Source of the DNA: Ewingella sp. CoE-038-23
GTDB lineage: Bacteria; Pseudomonadota; Gammaproteobacteria; Enterobacterales; Enterobacteriaceae
NCBI RefSeq assembly: GCF_040419245.1
Contig: NZ_JAZHOH010000001.1
Location: 682,001 to 746,000 of the forward strand
Reading direction: 5' to 3'
DNA length: 64,000 bases
A program made the translations under genes and the position numbers. Shown here in pieces: positions 1 through 8,827 of this stretch (position 1 is the first letter of the stretch; each line of letters begins with the position of its first letter). A model generated the notes under the pieces. The model saw nothing but the letters and a program-made list of their open reading frames with translations. It made no database searches and had not been told where the DNA came from.

Positions 1-135
1 CTGGAGTCGCAGTCTGAAAGTCAGAAAATTATTAGCGAATTTTATTATCGTGCGCGCATGATTCAGGACTATATCAGCGGAATGACAGATCTTTACGCTT
101 ACGATGAATATCGACGGTTGATGGCCGCTGAATAA
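1..135 (+). CDS. dgt: Dgt, dGTP triphosphohydrolase, C-terminal fragment (partial at window start)
   Basis: The first 44 codons, open from base 1 and ending in TAA, read through [20 protein letters not shown] and finish RRLMAAE. This resembles the C-terminus of enterobacterial Dgt, the HD-family enzyme that hydrolyses dGTP to deoxyguanosine and triphosphate. The position directly upstream of degP on the same strand is the usual dgt-degP arrangement. The catalytic HD domain lies outside the window, so the call rests on the tail and on synteny. There is no sign of disruption. Confidence 0.85.
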   Translation: MESQSESQKIISEFYYRARMIQDYISGMTDLYAYDEYRRLMAAE

Positions 136-261
136 TATATTTAGCCGTATTTGCGGGGTGGTTAAGGTAAAGAAATCTCTATTTTTATAATGGACTGGTT
201 AAAAAATAGGCTTTTGTAAATAACCACAATATTTTTTTACCATTGTCATTTCGACCTTAAT

Positions 262-288
262 GAACTTACCGCTTTTAATTAAATCTCA
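262..288 (+). promoter_or_regulatory. Sigma-E (RpoE) type promoter of degP
   Basis: GAACTT at 262-267 is followed, 16 bases later, by TCTCA at 284-288. This matches the extracytoplasmic-stress sigma factor pattern (GAACTT, 16 bp, TCTGA-like), and the spacing equals that of the E. coli degP promoter. It lies about 80 bp upstream of the degP ATG. Cpx control is likely from family knowledge, but I did not find a convincing CpxR pair. Confidence 0.7.
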
Positions 289-368
289 GTATCACGACTA
301 CCGAGCAAGGTGATGCTTTCGTGTCACCATAAATAATTTTAAAAGCATATTTAAAGAGAATTCGACTG

Positions 369-1817
369 ATGAAAAAAACTACTCTATTCCTGAGCGCTTT
401 GGCGTTAAGTGTTGGACTGGCTGTGGCCCCTGTTTCATCGGCATTTGCCGCAGAAACGGCGTCTTCCAGTACCACTCAAGTTCCAAGTCTGGCACCTATG
501 CTGGAAAAGGTGATGCCTTCCGTTGTTAGCGTAAACGTTGAGGGTAGCGCACCAACTAAAACGCCACGCATGGGCCAGCAATTCCAGCAATTCTTTGGTC
601 AAAACTCGCCGCTGTGTCAGGACGGCTCGCCGTTCCAAGGCTCTCCGGTCTGTCAGGGCGGCCAAGGGGATGACGACTCTCAGCCAGCGCCTGAAGCGCA
701 GAAACAAGAGTTCCGCGCACTGGGGTCAGGTGTGATCATCGACGCCGATAAAGGCTATGTGGTCACCAACAACCACGTGGTGGATAACGCCACCAAAATC
801 AGCGTTCAGCTCAACGACGGCCGTAAATTTGAGGCGAAAGTGATCGGTAAAGATCCGCGCTCAGATATCGCAGTGATTCAGCTGATTGATGCCAAAAACC
901 TGACCGCGATTAAAATTGCTGACTCCGAGCAGCTGCGCGTGGGTGACTACACCGTCGCCATCGGTAACCCATATGGTCTGGGCGAAACCGCGACTTCGGG
1001 TATCGTTTCCGCACTGGGCCGTAGTGGTTTGAACATCGAAAATTACGAAAACTTTATCCAGACCGACGCTGCCATTAACCGTGGTAACTCAGGCGGCGCT
1101 CTGGTGAACCTTAACGGTGAACTGATTGGTCTGAACACCGCGATCCTTGCGCCAGACGGCGGCAACATCGGTATCGGTTTTGCTATCCCAAGTAACATGG
1201 TGAAAAACCTGACCAAGCAGATGATCGAATTCGGTCAAGTGAAGCGTGGCGAATTGGGCATCATGGGGACCGAGCTGAACTCTGAACTGGCGAAAGCCAT
1301 GAAGGTCGACGCCCAGCGCGGTGCCTTTATCAGCCAAGTTATGCCGAAGTCTGCCGCTGAAAAAGCCGGTATCAAGGCGGGTGACGTGATCCTGAGCATG
1401 AACGGCAAACCAATCAGCAGCTTCGCCTCCTTCCGCGCTGACATCGGCACCCTGCCAATCGGCACCAAAGTGACGCTGGGCCTGCTGCGTGACGGCAAGC
1501 CGGTCAATGTTGAAGTGACTATTGAACAGAGCACGCAAACCGCCAAAGTTGACTCCGGTAATATCTTCACCGGTATTGAAGGGGCTGAGCTGAGCAATGG
1601 TCAGGTTGGCGATCAGAAAGGCGTGAAAGTCGATGCCGTGAAGCCGGGCAGTAAAGCAGCACGCATCGGCCTGAAAAAGGATGACGTGATTCTGGGCGTT
1701 AACCAGCAGAAAGTCGGCAATTTGGGCGAGCTGCGTAAAATCCTCGACAGCAAACCTTCCGTGCTGGCGCTGGATATTCAACGCGGTGACACTTCAATCT
1801 ACCTGTTAGCGCAATAA
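369..1817 (+). CDS. degP: DegP (HtrA) periplasmic serine endoprotease/chaperone
   Basis: 482 residues, close to E. coli DegP. The N-terminal signal peptide has a hydrophobic core and a probable cleavage after AFA near residue 27. The trypsin-like protease domain carries the triad His136 (in NNHVV), Asp166 (in RSDIAV) and Ser241 (in GNSGGA). A Gln/Pro/Gly-rich LA loop near residues 70-105 contains two cysteines, as in DegP rather than DegQ. Two PDZ domains follow, about 290-380 and 400-480, ending in the usual LLAQ. DegP degrades or refolds misfolded envelope proteins. It is a single-gene unit with a sigma-E-like promoter upstream and a terminator just downstream. Confidence 0.97.
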   Translation: MKKTTLFLSALALSVGLAVAPVSSAFAAETASSSTTQVPSLAPMLEKVMPSVVSVNVEGSAPTKTPRMGQQFQQFFGQNSPLCQDGSPFQGSPVCQGGQGDDDSQPAPEAQKQEFRALGSGVIIDADKGYVVTNNHVVDNATKISVQLNDGRKFEAKVIGKDPRSDIAVIQLIDAKNLTAIKIADSEQLRVGDYTVAIGNPYGLGETATSGIVSALGRSGLNIENYENFIQTDAAINRGNSGGALVNLNGELIGLNTAILAPDGGNIGIGFAIPSNMVKNLTKQMIEFGQVKRGELGIMGTELNSELAKAMKVDAQRGAFISQVMPKSAAEKAGIKAGDVILSMNGKPISSFASFRADIGTLPIGTKVTLGLLRDGKPVNVEVTIEQSTQTAKVDSGNIFTGIEGAELSNGQVGDQKGVKVDAVKPGSKAARIGLKKDDVILGVNQQKVGNLGELRKILDSKPSVLALDIQRGDTSIYLLAQ

Positions 1818-1841
1818 TCACGCGCTGATAAATCAGTCTAT

Positions 1842-1868
1842 AAAGGCACGCTTCGGCGTGCCTTTTTT
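1842..1868 (+). terminator. Rho-independent terminator of degP
   Basis: A 10-bp perfect stem (AAAGGCACGC, with its complement at 1856-1865) closes a TTCG tetraloop, and the run of T continues to 1868. It starts 25 bp after the degP stop and separates degP from cdaR. Confidence 0.9.
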
Positions 1869-2003
1869 ATTGGCGGCGGTGCAACGATGAAAGTTGGCGG
1901 AGTTCTGCGCGACGTCTCGCATTTCGCCGACATGAACCTGCCCATCGCCCGACGAATGAGTATGCTGGCAGCCAAGGGAAAAAACGCAGGAGAGCGCAGG
2001 GAG

Positions 2004-3161
2004 ATGGCGGCATATTTATTCGATCAACCTTTAGCGCAGCAAATCGTTGATCGCACAATGAAAATCATTGATAGCAACGTCAACGTGATGGACAGCCGGG
2101 GAAGGATTATCGGCAGCGGCGACGCCGAGCGCCTTGGCGAACTGCATGAAGGCGCGCTGCTGGCGATTTCCCAGCAACGCATAGTGGACATTGATAACGA
2201 AGTGACGCGCCATCTGCACGGCGTTCGTCCCGGCGTTAACCTGCCGCTGCGGGTTGACGGACAGATTGTCGGCGCCATTGGGCTGAGTGGTGACCCGACG
2301 CGGCTGCGGCAATATGGCGAGCTGGTCTGTATGACGGCGGAAATGATGCTCGAGCAGGCGCGCTTGCTCAATATGCTGGCGCACGACAGCCGCATTCGCG
2401 AAGAGCTGGTGCTGAATTTGATTCGTGCCGAGCAGCCCCCTGAGGCGTTAGCGAAGTGGGCGCAGCGGTTGGGCATCGACTTGCACCAGCCGCGCGTTGC
2501 CGTGGTGGTGGCAGTAGACGGCGGGCAGCTTGGCGTCGAGCACGCTATGGCAGAGCTGCAACAGTTACAGGTTTTGCTCTCAACCCCGGAGCAGGACAAT
2601 CTGATTGCCAGAGTTTCTCTAACCGAAATTGTGGTACTCAAACCCGCACTCGGTGCGGCCAAACGCTGGGACCCACAGGCTCAGCGCCAGCGGATAGACG
2701 CCCTGTTGTTACACATGCAGCAAAACAGTGACCTGCGAGTTCGCGTGGCGCTCGGCAACTATTTCACCGGGCCGGGCAGTATCGCGCGGTCCTACCTCAC
2801 GGCCAAAACCACCCTGGCGGTGGGGAAACGGCGCGCGCCGGAGCAGCGCAGCTACTGCTATCAGGACCTGATGCTGCCAGTGCTGCTAGACGGTTTGCGC
2901 GACGGCTGGCAGGCTGACGAACTGGCTCTGCCGATGGCCCGCCTAAATGCCGAAGATAGCAGTGGCCTGCTGCGCCGCACGTTAAACCTCTGGTTTGCTC
3001 ATAACGTTCAGCCCGTCGCAACGGCTAAAGCTCTGTTTATTCATCGCAATACTCTCGAAAATCGTCTAAACCGCATCTCTGGCCTGACCGGGCTGAACTT
3101 GTCGAATTTTGATGACCGCCTGCTGCTGTATATCGCCCTGCAACTCGATCACACGGCCTAA
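2004..3161 (+). CDS. cdaR: CdaR, sugar-diacid (carbohydrate diacid) transcriptional activator
   Basis: The ATG at 2004 is chosen because it gives 385 residues, the E. coli CdaR length, and follows a purine-rich AGGGAG. An in-frame ATG at 1887 would add 39 residues unlike the family. The N-terminal sugar-diacid recognition domain carries the conserved DSNVNVMDSRGRIIGSGD region. The PucR-type C-terminal helix-turn-helix is near residues 325-375 (HNVQPVATAKALFIHRNTLE). In E. coli CdaR activates the galactarate, glucarate and glycerate genes in response to these diacids. The downstream garR and garK, which catabolise the products, support the same role here. The dgt-degP-cdaR order matches E. coli. 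Confidence 0.95.
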   Translation: MAAYLFDQPLAQQIVDRTMKIIDSNVNVMDSRGRIIGSGDAERLGELHEGALLAISQQRIVDIDNEVTRHLHGVRPGVNLPLRVDGQIVGAIGLSGDPTRLRQYGELVCMTAEMMLEQARLLNMLAHDSRIREELVLNLIRAEQPPEALAKWAQRLGIDLHQPRVAVVVAVDGGQLGVEHAMAELQQLQVLLSTPEQDNLIARVSLTEIVVLKPALGAAKRWDPQAQRQRIDALLLHMQQNSDLRVRVALGNYFTGPGSIARSYLTAKTTLAVGKRRAPEQRSYCYQDLMLPVLLDGLRDGWQADELALPMARLNAEDSSGLLRRTLNLWFAHNVQPVATAKALFIHRNTLENRLNRISGLTGLNLSNFDDRLLLYIALQLDHTA

Positions 3162-3313
3162 ACCTGCATAACGGGATAGGCCTCACAGAGCATTGTGCAA
3201 ATGCCAGACGAAAGAGGCGAACTTCGCCGTCGGCTTTGAGCTTCTGCCCACTGCCGGCGGGAAGGCCGTTTTTTATAATGGCTATCTTCTTGATACTCAA
3301 CGAGGCTCGCAGC

Positions 3314-4198
3314 ATGAAAATTGGATTTATTGGTTTAGGGATAATGGGCAAGCCCATGAGTAGAAATCTGCTCAAGGCGGGTTATCAACTGGTGGTGTTG
3401 GACCACAATCATGAGACGACGCAGCAGCTGGTGAAAGCCGGAGCCACCAGCGCCGCGACGCCAAAAGCCGTGGCCGAGCAGAGCGACATTGTTATCACCA
3501 TGCTGCCGAACTCTCCACAGGTAAAAGAGGTGGTGCTGGGTGAGAATGGCATCATCGAAGGGGCGCGTGCCGGGCTGGTGGTTATCGATATGAGCTCTAT
3601 CGCGCCGCTCGCCAGTCGGGAAATCAGTCAGGCGCTGGCGGAAAAGCAGGTCGCGATGCTTGATGCGCCGGTGTCCGGCGGTGAGCCAAAGGCCGTAGAC
3701 GGCACGCTGTCGGTGATGGTTGGCGGCGATAAAGCCGTGTTCGAAAAATGCTATGAACTGATGAAAGCCATGGCTGCCTCGGTGGTGCATACCGGTGACA
3801 TAGGCGCAGGTAATGTCACTAAGTTGGCGAATCAGGTGATCGTGGCGTTGAATATCGCCGCCATGTCCGAAGCGCTGGTGTTAGCCACCAAGGCGGGCGT
3901 CGAGCCGGAGCTGGTTTTTCAGGCCATTCGCGGCGGGTTGGCAGGCAGTACAGTGTTAGAAGCTAAAGCGCCAATGGTGATGGACAGAAACTTCAAGCCT
4001 GGGTTTCGTATTGATTTGCATATCAAAGACTTGGCTAACGCGCTGGACACTTCACACAGCATTGGCGCGCAGTTGCCACTCACAGCTCAGGTGATGGAAA
4101 TGCTGCAAGCTTTGAAAGCCGATGGGTTGGGGCAGTCTGACCACAGCGCAATTGCACGCTATTATGAAAGCTTAGCGAAGGTAGAAGTGACCCGGTAG
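3314..4198 (+). CDS. garR: GarR, tartronate semialdehyde reductase
   Basis: 294 residues from ATG 3314, exactly the E. coli GarR length and highly similar throughout. The frame opens further upstream at 3236, but family proteins begin MKIGFIGLGIMGKP. It has the N-terminal Rossmann dinucleotide motif GFIGLGIMG, the substrate signature DAPVSGGEPKA near 120 and the catalytic-lysine region GNVTKLANQ near 170 of the beta-hydroxyacid dehydrogenase family. It reduces tartronate semialdehyde to D-glycerate with NAD(P)H in the galactarate/glucarate pathway. E. coli has garR in garPLRK. Here the transporter (garP) and aldolase (garL) are missing and the regulator cdaR is adjacent instead. Confidence 0.95.
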   Translation: MKIGFIGLGIMGKPMSRNLLKAGYQLVVLDHNHETTQQLVKAGATSAATPKAVAEQSDIVITMLPNSPQVKEVVLGENGIIEGARAGLVVIDMSSIAPLASREISQALAEKQVAMLDAPVSGGEPKAVDGTLSVMVGGDKAVFEKCYELMKAMAASVVHTGDIGAGNVTKLANQVIVALNIAAMSEALVLATKAGVEPELVFQAIRGGLAGSTVLEAKAPMVMDRNFKPGFRIDLHIKDLANALDTSHSIGAQLPLTAQVMEMLQALKADGLGQSDHSAIARYYESLAKVEVTR

Positions 4199-4205
4199 TT
4201 AACCG

Positions 4206-4236
4206 AGAAAGCGGCGCTAAACTGGCGCCGTTTTCT
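4206..4236 (+). terminator. Hairpin between garR and garK
   Basis: A 12-bp stem with one G-U pair (AGAAAGCGGCGC at 4206-4217, partner at 4225-4236) encloses a 7-nt loop, and the 3' arm ends in TTTTCT. It starts 8 bp after the garR stop and looks like an intrinsic terminator or attenuator between two genes of the same pathway. Confidence 0.6.
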
Positions 4237-4293
4237 TGTGTGACTAGATACATTCATCAACAGGACGCTTTTCTCGAGCGGCGCGTGTCGTGC

Positions 4294-5439
4294 ATGAAGA
4301 TAGTTATCGCACCTGATTCATTTAAAGAAAGCTTATCGGCGCTGGAGGTAGCGAAAGCCATTGAAAGCGGTTTTCGGGAGATTTTCCCCGACGCCCAATA
4401 CGTCAAATTGCCGGTCGCCGACGGCGGCGAAGGCACGGTGGAAGCCATGGTGGCCGCGACTCATGGCAAAGTGGTGAAAGTCAAAGTGACCGGCCCATTG
4501 GGAGAGCCGATTGAGGCATTCTTTGGCCTGTCTGGCGATAGTAACGTCGCCTTTATCGAAATGGCGGCGGCCAGTGGCTTAGAAAGCGTGCCGCAGGCGA
4601 AACGCAACCCGCTGAAAACCACCTCTTTCGGTACCGGCGAGCTGATTCGCCATGCTCTGGACCATGGTGTCAAACATTGCATCATCGGCATTGGCGGCAG
4701 TGCCACCAACGACGGCGGCGCGGGCATGGTGCAGGCGCTGGGAGGGAAGCTGTTGGATACGCAAGGCCAGCAGATTGGTCAGGGCGGCGGCGCGCTGGAG
4801 CAGCTTAGCAGTATTGATATCAGCGAACTGGACCCCAGAATCAAAGATTGCCGATTCGAAGTGGCCTGTGACGTGACCAATCCGCTGACGGGAAAAAATG
4901 GCGCATCGGCGATTTTCGGCCCGCAAAAAGGGGCGACGCCAGAAATGGTCAAGCAGCTTGATGGCTATCTTGCTCACTTCGCCAAGCTGATTAAGGGCAG
5001 CCTTAATATTGATGTGGACAGCCTGCCGGGGGCGGGTGCCGCCGGAGGTATGGGGGCCGGGCTGCACGCCTTTTGCGGGGCGCAGTTACGTCAGGGGATT
5101 GAGATTGTGACCGAAGCGCTGGGGCTAGAGGCGTTAGTGAAAGACGCCACGCTGGTGATCACCGGCGAAGGGCGCATTGATAGCCAAAGTATCAATGGCA
5201 AGGTGCCAATCGGCGTCGCGCGGGTGGCGAAACGCTATAACAAGCCGGTCATTGGTATCGGCGGCAGCCTGACCAAAGATGTAGATGTGGTTTTCGACCA
5301 TGGCTTGGATGCGGTGTTTAGCGTGCTTTCTTCTATCTGTACCTTGGAAGACGCGCTGGCGAATGCCGCCGAAAACCTACACAACACGGCGCGCAATATC
5401 GCCGCCACCATCAAGCTGGCGCAGACGCTGCCTGAATGA
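4294..5439 (+). CDS. garK: GarK, glycerate 2-kinase
   Basis: 381 residues from ATG 4294, matching E. coli GarK in length and in its MKIVIAPDSFKESLSA start. The ORF extends 18 codons upstream without family similarity. Glycerate kinase type I signatures are present: VADGGEGTVEAM near residue 45, GIGGSATNDGGAGMVQALG near 130 and ITGEGRIDSQS near 290. It phosphorylates D-glycerate to 2-phosphoglycerate, feeding GarR product into lower glycolysis. The Shine-Dalgarno sequence is weak. The hairpin at 4206-4236 implies that expression depends on readthrough or on a separate promoter. Glycerate kinase assignment is firm; GarK versus GlxK rests on the garR neighbour. Confidence 0.93.
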   Translation: MKIVIAPDSFKESLSALEVAKAIESGFREIFPDAQYVKLPVADGGEGTVEAMVAATHGKVVKVKVTGPLGEPIEAFFGLSGDSNVAFIEMAAASGLESVPQAKRNPLKTTSFGTGELIRHALDHGVKHCIIGIGGSATNDGGAGMVQALGGKLLDTQGQQIGQGGGALEQLSSIDISELDPRIKDCRFEVACDVTNPLTGKNGASAIFGPQKGATPEMVKQLDGYLAHFAKLIKGSLNIDVDSLPGAGAAGGMGAGLHAFCGAQLRQGIEIVTEALGLEALVKDATLVITGEGRIDSQSINGKVPIGVARVAKRYNKPVIGIGGSLTKDVDVVFDHGLDAVFSVLSSICTLEDALANAAENLHNTARNIAATIKLAQTLPE

Positions 5440-5568
5440 GTGCCCGCCAGCCAGCCCCTGAATTGGCACCTGATAACTCGGCGTGCCGATTTTTGGGCTT
5501 TACCCCAGACCTGCGCGTGCGCTAGGTTTGCACTATTGATTCGCAGATAACGCCAAACGAGAGCCATC

Positions 5569-6930
5569 ATGTCCGAGCCTGACTTCTCCCAGCCGTATGA
5601 TTTTTCAGAACTCTATGATTTATCTTCGCTTTATGACTTCTCCTCCCAGCCGGTGAATACCCAAACCAAAGGCTTAGGCACCTTGCCGGATGAACCGCAG
5701 ATGGCGGACATCGGCCAGCAGGGTTGGAATATTCTGCGAGAAGAGGTCAGCCTGCCGGTGGCGGTGCTGTTGGATGAGCGCATAGAGCATAATTTGGCGT
5801 GGATGAGCGAGTTCATTAGCCGCTACCACCTCAAGCTGGCGCCGCATGGCAAAACCACCATGAGCCCCGAGCTTTTCCAGTTACAGCTTGATAGCGGCGC
5901 GTGGGGCATTACGCTGGCGACGGCACCGCAGGTCAATGTGGCGTTTCAGCACGGCGTGCGCCGGGTCATCATGGCTAATCAGCTGGTCGGCAAAGCCAAT
6001 ATGGCCGTGATCGCCGGGCTGTTGGCACAGGACAGCGAGTTTGATTTCACCTGTATTGTGGATTCGGCGGCCAACGTCGACGCCCTCGGCGAGTATTTTA
6101 CTTCTCGCCAGCAGACGCTGCGGGTGCTGTTGGAATATGGTCTGGCCGGCGGGCGCACCGGCGTGCGCAACGCCGAGCAGGAGCTGGAGGTGTTAGAGGC
6201 TATCCAGCGCTGGCCGCGGGCTATTTCGCTGGTGGGGGTAGAAATTTACGAAGGGGTGATTAATGAAGAAGCGCCCATTCGCGCTTTCCTGCAACACGTG
6301 ATGCAACGCACCGAGGCTCTGGCGCAGAACGGTGCCTTTGCCGAGCCGACGGTGATTCTCACCGGCGCGGGTTCTGCATGGTTTGACGTGGTGGCCGAAG
6401 AGTTTAGGCGTGATAGCCAGTATCTGGACAGCCAGCAGCGTTTCACGCTTGACGTTATCCTGCGTTCAGGGTGCTACCTGACCCATGACGCCGGTATTTA
6501 TCAGCAGGCTAATCAGCGAATTCAGGCCCAAAACCCCGTGGCGCGCCAGATGAACAGCAGCCTGCAACCTGCGCTACAGGTGTGGGCTTACGTACAGTCA
6601 CTGCCTGAGCCGGGCAGGGCGATCATCGGCCTGGGCCGTCGCGACGCCGGGCCGGATGCGGGTTTCCCGGTCGCTGCCGGGCATTTTCGCCCGCAAAGCA
6701 GCCATTCGGCAGGCTACACTACGGTTGTGCCGGTAGATAAGTCATGGGAAATCATCAAGATGATGGACCAACACGCCTTTATGACCGTGCCCGCAGGGGC
6801 CGATATTCAGGTCGGCGACATGCTGATTTTCGACATTTCCCACCCTTGCCTGACCTTCGACAGATGGCGTCAGCTGCTGCGAGTGAATGAACAGTGGGAC
6901 GTGACCGGCGCGGTAACTACCTGGTTCTAA
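5569..6930 (+). CDS. PLP-dependent D-threonine aldolase/D-serine dehydratase (DSD1)-like enzyme, probable amino acid deaminase
   Basis: 453 residues. An alanine-racemase-like N-terminal barrel contains the PLP-lysine segment LAPHGKTTMSPELFQLQL. The C-terminal D-serine-dehydratase-like domain ends with SHPCLTFDRW, where His and Cys match the metal-ligand pair of the eukaryotic-type DSD1 family. The family is metal- and PLP-dependent and acts on D-serine or D-threonine type hydroxy amino acids; the exact substrate cannot be read from the sequence. The first 30 residues contain a hexad-like repeat (YDFSEL, YDLSSL, YDFSSQ) that looks low-complexity and is outside the known fold. It is a single gene between garK and a terminator, with a weak GAGAG ribosome site before the ATG. 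Confidence 0.75.
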   Translation: MSEPDFSQPYDFSELYDLSSLYDFSSQPVNTQTKGLGTLPDEPQMADIGQQGWNILREEVSLPVAVLLDERIEHNLAWMSEFISRYHLKLAPHGKTTMSPELFQLQLDSGAWGITLATAPQVNVAFQHGVRRVIMANQLVGKANMAVIAGLLAQDSEFDFTCIVDSAANVDALGEYFTSRQQTLRVLLEYGLAGGRTGVRNAEQELEVLEAIQRWPRAISLVGVEIYEGVINEEAPIRAFLQHVMQRTEALAQNGAFAEPTVILTGAGSAWFDVVAEEFRRDSQYLDSQQRFTLDVILRSGCYLTHDAGIYQQANQRIQAQNPVARQMNSSLQPALQVWAYVQSLPEPGRAIIGLGRRDAGPDAGFPVAAGHFRPQSSHSAGYTTVVPVDKSWEIIKMMDQHAFMTVPAGADIQVGDMLIFDISHPCLTFDRWRQLLRVNEQWDVTGAVTTWF

Positions 6931-6944
6931 CAAGTTTGAAACCT

Positions 6945-6982
6945 AAAAGCCCGACGCTGGCAGACAGTCGTCGGGCTTTTTT
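6945..6982. terminator. Bidirectional terminator between the DSD1-like gene and the PTS EIIC gene
   Basis: A 12-bp perfect stem (AAAAGCCCGACG at 6945-6956, partner at 6969-6980) has a 12-nt loop, with T-runs on the plus strand and A-runs serving the minus strand. It lies between two convergent genes. Confidence 0.88.
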
Positions 6983-7010
6983 GTTTCTTCAGTTTGCTAC
7001 AGCAGTAGTA

Positions 7011-8378
7011 TCAGCGGGCGGTTAATTGCCCTGCGGCGGTTTGCGCTTTCTCCGCTTCTAACTGCGCGGCCTGATGCTCTTCTTTATACTTCAACTTGTC
7101 CCAGGCGCGGAAGAACGGATAGTAAATCACCAGCGAAATCCCCAAATTCACCACCTGAATCACTGTGCCAGAAATATGCCCGCCGGTGGCCAGATAGCCA
7201 CTGATGAAGATTGGTGTCGTGAACGGTAGCGCAATCCCTACCGGCGGCGTCACCAGCCCGGTAGCCATTGCGGTATAGGTGACAATCACCAGAATCACCG
7301 GGGTCAGAATAAACGGAATGGCGAAGTACGGGTTCATCACCAGCGGAATACCAAACACCATTGGCTCGCTAATATTAAACAGGCAGCCCGGCGCGGCAAT
7401 TTTCCCCAGCTGTTTCATCTGCGCGCTGCGGGCGCGCAGCAGCATGAAGATCACCAGTCCCAGCAAGGCTCCGGTGCCCCCCGGCGCTATCCATAAGTCG
7501 TAAAACTGCTGAGTAATAATGTGCGGGATCGGCTGGCCGTTCTGGAAGGCCGTCAGGTTTTCGGACATGTTAGACAGCCACACCGGCTGAATAAACACCA
7601 GCACGATGGCATCGCCGTGCAGCCCTACCATCCACAGCAAACCTATCAATATCACCGAGAAAATCATTCCCGGCAGCGTGCCGCCAATATGGTGCATCGG
7701 GATGCCGATAAGGGTGGCAATCATATTGTTGATGTTGCCAAACGGCGTCGCTTCAACCCCTAAACGCAGGGCCAGCACCACCGCCATAACCGCAAAGCCC
7801 GGGATCAGCGCCAAAAAGGATTTCGCTACCGCCGGTGGCACACCCGCAGGCATGTTGATCACCAGATTGCGATCGTGGACGAAACGATAGATTTCAGTCG
7901 AAAGTATGGCGATGACAATCGCCACAAACAGCCCCTGACTGCCGATGAAATTCATTGGCAACACGCCTTTGACGATCTGTTCAGTCGCGCCATTCAGTGG
8001 CTGGAAAAGGGTGTTTTGCGGAATGGTCAGAATGAACGCCACCAGCGAGACGGCGCCGGTGGTCAGCGGGTCCAGCGTTTTGTATTTCTCCGCCAGTCGG
8101 TAGGCGATGCCGAAGCTGGAGATAATCGCCATGATGTCGTAGGTCGCTTTCACCGGATAAAGCAGCTTTTCACGCCAAGCCGCGCCAAACACGTCGCCCA
8201 TCATGTTGGCGTAACTTGGGATTGGCAGGTACGCAAAAATCAGGAAGAACGAGCCAATCAGCATAAATGGCATGTTCAAAATGATGCCGTCGCGCACCGA
8301 CAGGACGTGCTTTTGAGAGGCTATCTTCAAAGCAAAAGGCAAAACATAACGTTCGAGCAGGACATTCGGTTTAGACAC
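7011..8378 (-). CDS. PTS lactose/cellobiose-family EIIC permease
   Basis: 455 residues from the GTG at 8378, which follows a GGGGGTG ribosome site. An in-frame ATG at 8408 has no ribosome site and would add 10 residues. The start (KPNVLLERYVLPFALKIASQ) and the many hydrophobic segments match the membrane permease domain of the lactose/N,N-diacetylchitobiose/cellobiose PTS family (CelB/ChbC). The conserved NISEPMVFGIPLVMNP loop, the probable substrate/phosphotransfer region, is near residue 340. The permease should carry a beta-disaccharide or similar sugar across the inner membrane. It follows the EIIA gene, but neither an EIIB nor a phospho-glycosidase gene is nearby, so the substrate is unknown. 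Confidence 0.88.
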   Translation of the reverse strand: MSKPNVLLERYVLPFALKIASQKHVLSVRDGIILNMPFMLIGSFFLIFAYLPIPSYANMMGDVFGAAWREKLLYPVKATYDIMAIISSFGIAYRLAEKYKTLDPLTTGAVSLVAFILTIPQNTLFQPLNGATEQIVKGVLPMNFIGSQGLFVAIVIAILSTEIYRFVHDRNLVINMPAGVPPAVAKSFLALIPGFAVMAVVLALRLGVEATPFGNINNMIATLIGIPMHHIGGTLPGMIFSVILIGLLWMVGLHGDAIVLVFIQPVWLSNMSENLTAFQNGQPIPHIITQQFYDLWIAPGGTGALLGLVIFMLLRARSAQMKQLGKIAAPGCLFNISEPMVFGIPLVMNPYFAIPFILTPVILVIVTYTAMATGLVTPPVGIALPFTTPIFISGYLATGGHISGTVIQVVNLGISLVIYYPFFRAWDKLKYKEEHQAAQLEAEKAQTAAGQLTAR

Positions 8379-8476
8379 TACACACCCCCGAGCGGATTTT
8401 TTCCGCATTATTATTTGTTAATGGCTATTTTTGTCAGTGCTTGGCTAATTAAAACGATGTATTGCGTGAGGCCAGG

Positions 8477-8827
8477 CTAGCAATGGCTGGCCTGAAATGT
8501 GTTTACCCTAGTTGCAGGTGCTGGCGGTAAACGGCGGTAAAGCTCAATCATATCAATGGCTAAATCCTGAATGACCATCGCATTCATAAGGTGGTCCTGC
8601 GCGTGGACAGTGATCAGATTGACCGGGATTTTGCCGCAGCCTTCATCCAGACCGATAAGCTCAGTTTGCATGCCGTGGGCCAAAGATACGGCCTGACGCG
8701 AGTCGCCCATGGCCTGCTCTGCGGCAGGGAAGTCACCACGGCGGGCGTGTTGTAACGCCATCATGGCATGGCTACGGGCGCTTCCTGCGTGAACCAACAA
8801 CTCCATGATTGTGTTTTCCAGATCCAT
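8477..8827 (-). CDS. PTS lactose/cellobiose-family EIIA component
   Basis: 116 residues, the same length as E. coli ChbA. It is a small all-helical EIIA of the lactose/chitobiose family, with the phosphorylated histidine expected in the ITVHAQDHLMNA segment near residues 74-84 and a helical N-terminus rich in Ala/His/Arg. The start has a GAGGA ribosome site. It receives phosphate from HPr and would normally pass it to an EIIB, which is absent here. It is the first gene of the two-gene minus-strand unit with EIIC (98 bp apart) and is preceded by a palindromic operator. Confidence 0.88.
   Translation of the reverse strand: MDLENTIMELLVHAGSARSHAMMALQHARRGDFPAAEQAMGDSRQAVSLAHGMQTELIGLDEGCGKIPVNLITVHAQDHLMNAMVIQDLAIDMIELYRRLPPAPATRVNTFQASHC

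Noticed and set aside
161..225. CpxR box upstream of degP
   Set aside because: GTAAA-like words occur at 168-172 and near 216, but not with the 5-nt spacing of a proper CpxR tandem site.
1089..1781. 230-codon minus-strand frame inside degP
   Set aside because: DegP protease and PDZ motifs fix the plus strand as coding; the antisense translation has no recognisable features.
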